DNA of 64,000 nucleotides from NCBI RefSeq assembly GCF_947241705.1, contig NC_079270.1:930001-994000 (forward strand), given 5' to 3'. Of this stretch, positions 60,231 through 64,000 are shown piece by piece (position 1 is the first letter of the stretch; each line of letters begins with the position of its first letter). A program made the translations under genes and the position numbers. The stretch comes from Saccharomyces mikatae IFO 1815. Lineage: Eukaryota; Ascomycota; Saccharomycetes; Saccharomycetales; Saccharomycetaceae. The notes under the pieces are model-generated. The model was not told the origin of the DNA, did no database searches, and saw nothing but the letters and a program-made list of their open reading frames with translations.

Positions 60231-62309
60231 TTAAAGGAGCTTTTCCGGAACGATAATTCCATCACATTCTTTTAAAATTTGTATATCTTTGGGGTTTGGA
60301 CGAAAACCTTCATCACTACTTACATCTTGCAGAAATTGGTTAATAAAACGAGTTTCATTGTCACCTAATTCCGGAGTAATGCGTGAGAAAGTAGCCAAGT
60401 TGAATAAAATTTTTGAAACCGCCAAGTTCGACACCCGAATCGCTAAATCCTCAGCCAAATGGTAGTACTCTTCAATAAAGGGAATATATTCACCCTTTTT
60501 ACTCTTGTAAAGTTTATCGCAGAATCCTAACAACAACGCATTCAGCGGCGTATTATCCACGTTCCTTTTCCTGGTCTTTTGATAGGCTAGAAAGTCATCA
60601 AACAAGCCCTTCGCCTCGTCCACTGTGCCGCCCGGTTTACTAAACTCTGCAGAAATAAAGTCTGCATAATTCCTAGCATTCAGGTGAGTTCCTAACTGTT
60701 TACGGAATTGACGAATTGGCTCAATAGTGGGGCATATTGACACAAAAGCTTTAGTGATTTTTTCAACTTTTTCATACTCGGTGGGGTTTATAGAAACACT
60801 TTGTAATAGCTTAAACTCTGGACGTATATCATCTGCTTTAAATTTATAATTAGCATACATTTTAATGCTTAAAGTTTCCAAACTAGGGAATACTGTACCA
60901 TCTGATGGGTAATGCTTATGATAAAACGCGTTGAATTTTTCTTCACTTACTTTTTCATCATCTAACATCAGTAACAGAACCTTGTGGAACAGTTTCATAG
61001 TTTTAACAGTCTCTCCCAATTCCTCTTTTATTTGATCATACTTTAATGGCGTCGTTTGACATAAGGCCAGGAGGAATGCTTCCTTCACTATAGGATCTTT
61101 CTTATATTTCTGAGGAAGTTCTCCTTCCCAGAAGGCCTTTAAATGGTTGAAATTCCCAGAATCGCAAAGAGCATTAACTAAAGACGCATATGATGTGTTT
61201 TTGATATCATTTCCTGGCTTGATAATACTATTCCAGACTGCTAAAATTCTATCCAACTTCTCTTTACTGGATTTGGCCCGTAGATGGGCCACTGCATTCA
61301 AAAGTCGATCCTTCAGTAACGAGGAATTTGGGAAAATCGTATTATAATGGTTATAAATGCTCACCACTTGCTCGGGTTTCTTCAAATCGATATACTTATC
61401 CATGAACTTGGTTATGATCTCTATGTTCTTTTCGCCTTCAAGCTTATCATATTGGCTATAGAGATCTCTTAAATCTATCCATCTAGGGGCGTTCTCAATT
61501 TGGTTCAAGAAATGACCAATATCCTGTACTGTGTATTGATAATACAAATCATTAAAATTTTTCATAGTTAGGTCTCTTCCTTCAAGAGAAGTACATTCTG
61601 TATTTAACATTCTTCTTATTATGTTAAAGGGTAAAATCTGACCCATTTTGTCATCGATTTGCAAAATCCTATAAAGAATCTTAATGTCCACAGTATTTCC
61701 CGGCAAGGATAGATAAGCAATAGTTGTGATGGCAATATTTTGAGTATGTGCATGAGATGAGCTATTCTGAAGTAAGATCGCTGGGTTTTCTGAAATAGTT
61801 TCCAAGTACTTGACCCATAATGCAATAACGTCTTGTGCCGATTGATTATGTAGAAGGTATTTCAAAACGATAGTGAAATGCTGAGAGCGTGCCAACTTGT
61901 ATTGACACAATGTATTTAAAACTTGATAAGGATCTATTGTCATATTCTTGTTTTTATAGCTTAATTCCTGCAGAAGTTCAGAAGAAAAGTTCGCCAATAA
62001 GTGCGATCTCTCCATTAATGACGGATTCCGTAATTTTTGTTTCAACAGTTCCATTTTCTCTTTGAAATCATTGAAAACTTCATTGATATCTGAGCCTGGT
62101 GCTTTTAACTCATTCTTTAAATCCGTTGCCACATTCTGTACCCTCTCAAATGGCGACACATCTTTTACTCTAATTTCTGAATGCTCGTCATCTGTTTCAT
62201 GCAACCGAACATTATTCTGCTGCGATATCGAACTTGAAAAGGTGATACATCTCCGGGAGATAATAACCTTTGAATAATCAACGGTCCTCAAAACATTATG
62301 GAAAAGCAT
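60231..62309 (-). CDS. MSC6: Mitochondrial translation-related protein Msc6
   Basis: 692 residues from the ATG at 62309, the S. cerevisiae length (MLFHNVL start); the open frame runs 33 codons further to a TTG, which I reject. The N-terminus (LFHNVLRTVDYSKVIISRRC) is basic and suits a presequence. The body consists of helical pairs with PPR-like character (for example TSYASLVNALCDSGNFNHLK). In S. cerevisiae Msc6 is a multicopy suppressor of HER2 defects, linked to mitochondrial translation; the name comes from a screen for meiotic sister-chromatid recombination. Exact role unknown. Confidence 0.93.
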   Translation of the reverse strand: MLFHNVLRTVDYSKVIISRRCITFSSSISQQNNVRLHETDDEHSEIRVKDVSPFERVQNVATDLKNELKAPGSDINEVFNDFKEKMELLKQKLRNPSLMERSHLLANFSSELLQELSYKNKNMTIDPYQVLNTLCQYKLARSQHFTIVLKYLLHNQSAQDVIALWVKYLETISENPAILLQNSSSHAHTQNIAITTIAYLSLPGNTVDIKILYRILQIDDKMGQILPFNIIRRMLNTECTSLEGRDLTMKNFNDLYYQYTVQDIGHFLNQIENAPRWIDLRDLYSQYDKLEGEKNIEIITKFMDKYIDLKKPEQVVSIYNHYNTIFPNSSLLKDRLLNAVAHLRAKSSKEKLDRILAVWNSIIKPGNDIKNTSYASLVNALCDSGNFNHLKAFWEGELPQKYKKDPIVKEAFLLALCQTTPLKYDQIKEELGETVKTMKLFHKVLLLMLDDEKVSEEKFNAFYHKHYPSDGTVFPSLETLSIKMYANYKFKADDIRPEFKLLQSVSINPTEYEKVEKITKAFVSICPTIEPIRQFRKQLGTHLNARNYADFISAEFSKPGGTVDEAKGLFDDFLAYQKTRKRNVDNTPLNALLLGFCDKLYKSKKGEYIPFIEEYYHLAEDLAIRVSNLAVSKILFNLATFSRITPELGDNETRFINQFLQDVSSDEGFRPNPKDIQILKECDGIIVPEKLL

Positions 62310-64000
62310 TTGTATCCCAGCAGAAGGTTCTGGTATTCCTATGCGATGAGATAGCTGAAGCAATTTGCACAGGGCACATCTGCTTTCCTTAGTTGAACAT
62401 ACAACCAATTGAACCTTTCTAATATTGTCGGTTTAATCGTATATAGTGATATTACACGTAGCTTACCCAGCTGCCACCTTGAATTAGTAAATTAGTCAAC
62501 GTTCAAATCTTCCATAAACAGATTGAAATATCATACAAACTTCAAGTCTGTTTCTTGCATATGAATTCTTTTATCGGCATATGTGATCTTTCGTGAATCT
62601 TTAGTAGTTTTCTACCATAACGTTGTTACATCAGCCAACACTAAGCGAGATCATGTACTGCTAAAGCGACAATTTGTTTACTACTGCCTTTGACTTTTAA
62701 GTTTGTTTAAAAAGCTTCCGTGTTCTTTCAACTCATTTATACTAATAATTCTACATCAGCGGCTAAATGTTGTTGTTTTCCAATTTTATCTATAGTGATA
62801 TGCCAAACGTCGGCGTTCTCGGAGAGCGTTACCGACTGTGTCGTCTCATCCGCTCTGCACCGCTTTTTATTTGTATGGGGTGCACGGATAACCGATGATA
62901 AAGAACCAAGCGCGGTTGCAACTGAAATTTTTTTCACTACTGTCGTAAGGCACAATGGTATATATATACTCAAGGGTCATCTCGTTTTTTAGTATCTTCC
63001 CTCATATTCCGAATCAAACATATATCATTTCTTCTTGACAGTAAAGAAGAATTATCAATTCTAACATTGTCAGCAATCAAATAAACGCCATCATTAGTCA
63101 TAGCTGGCTCATAGAGCTTTATTCCTGCTGTTGCCATTAAGCATATAAACATGAAGTAGAGAAATTTCAAGTACACAACAAGTAAAGGTTGATATTCTCA
63201 TTGATTGTTTTTGAAACAATCCTGTTATCTCATAAGTACTCTTTTCCACTCGAGTCAATTTGAAATGGGTACATTTATCTCGTCAGCTATACCCACCTTA
63301 CACCTCGCTATACATAACGGGTGCAAGGGTTTTTATTTTTTTAGATTATTCTTTTTCGAAGGTTTTGATAGTATGTGAAAAAGCCGACGCAAAAAAGCAA
63401 TGATACCGCCCGATGAAATTTTTGAGGAAAATTTTTTGAAGAGCCATGCGATGAGTAGTCAAAAATTTTTCTTCTTTTCCTTTTCTTGCACTCTTGTTAC
63501 GACTAATTTTCCTCCTATGTATTTTTCATATTCTTCACATGGTTTCGCTCTTCTCTTTTCGCTTGGCTTGATTTAATTTTTAACGTACGTCCTTTTGTAA
63601 GCTGTTATTGTCCTTATTATCAAGTATTTCCTTCTACTCCCCTTTTTTTTATCAGTTAAGGTTCTTGGTAAATTCTATTTCGAATAACCAGAAAAACAAA
63701 AAGTCATTGATTGACTATTTGACTCAAATTGCAAAAATTATAACTTTTCTTTTCTGCATTCCATTATTGAAGACTTCGCAATAATAGTTTATCTTCTCTA
63801 TTATTTTGTCTTTTCCTTTACATTGGAATATAATTTAAGTTTAATTTTTTCTATTCGCTTTTACTTTTTTTCTGTTTTATTCTTTTCACCTGGTTTGAAG
63901 TGCCCTTTTTCTTACTACCTTCCCTTTTTACCCTTTTTCAGTCACTTCTGTGTCAGCAAACGGAATTATATAAACGTCAGTGAAAAAAACTAATAAAATA
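62310..64000. promoter_or_regulatory. Gene-free right end, probable control region of GDS1
   Basis: 1.7 kb without a supported gene. In S. cerevisiae GDS1 (YOR355W) follows MSC6 on the plus strand, and its start would lie just past the right edge; that is synteny inference. Bases 63440-63960 are strongly pyrimidine-rich on the plus strand, and a TATATAA box stands at about 63967. A URS1-like but imperfect AGCGGCTAAA is at 62758. A short open frame starting with ATG near 63519 (about 18 codons) would be an upstream frame if transcription starts before it. Confidence 0.5.

Noticed and set aside
62720-62992. Overlapping plus- and minus-strand frames of 78-90 codons
   Set aside because: Two overlapping frames on opposite strands in an intergenic region; neither resembles a known protein.

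Overview
This window is a yeast nuclear chromosome segment from a species of the Saccharomyces sensu stricto clade. Its gene order matches the right arm of S. cerevisiae chromosome XV from SCD5 (YOR329C) to MSC6 (YOR354C). The proteins differ from the S. cerevisiae ones by more than strain variation: Mip1, Kre5 and Rev1 carry many substitutions while keeping nearly identical lengths and residue numbering. The distance fits a sister species such as S. mikatae, S. jurei or S. kudriavzevii. I could not run an alignment, so the species is an inference.

Layout. Bases 1-30.7 kb form a dense housekeeping block: SCD5 (cut by the left edge), MIP1, VMA4, MRS2, ALA1, KRE5, TEA1, a SWIRM-domain gene (YOR338W ortholog), UBC11, RPA43, RPA190 and the YOR342C ortholog. 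Bases 30.7-40.9 kb are gene-poor. They hold TYE7, an elongator tRNA-Met, an intron-containing tRNA-Pro(UGG) and a graveyard of solo retrotransposon LTRs (delta of Ty1/Ty2, sigma of Ty3, tau-like of Ty4/Tsu4), including one LTR nested in another. A decayed coding relic of uncertain origin lies at about 39.0-39.5 kb. Bases 40.9-62.3 kb are dense again: REV1, PYK2, PUT4, CIN1, MNE1, MEK1, TFB6, SOG2 and MSC6. The last 1.7 kb is non-coding and probably holds the control region of GDS1, the next gene in S. cerevisiae.

Functional themes. RPA43 and RPA190 (two RNA polymerase I subunits) are divergent and share a promoter with ribosome-biogenesis motifs. Mitochondrial functions recur: MIP1, MRS2, ALA1, MNE1 and MSC6. 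MEK1 and the YOR338W ortholog have Ume6/URS1 sites, in line with meiotic expression. PUT4 has GATA motifs and a CGG-N10-CCG site suited to nitrogen and proline control.

Several coding starts were set to the first ATG that matches the family length, because the longest open frames begin at TTG or GTG (MIP1, KRE5, TEA1, YOR338W ortholog, RPA43, RPA190, PYK2, TFB6, MSC6). ALA1 is the exception: two ACG codons at -25 and -24 are conserved and probably start the mitochondrial isoform. Gene identities rest on recognition from memory of the S. cerevisiae proteins, not on a database search.
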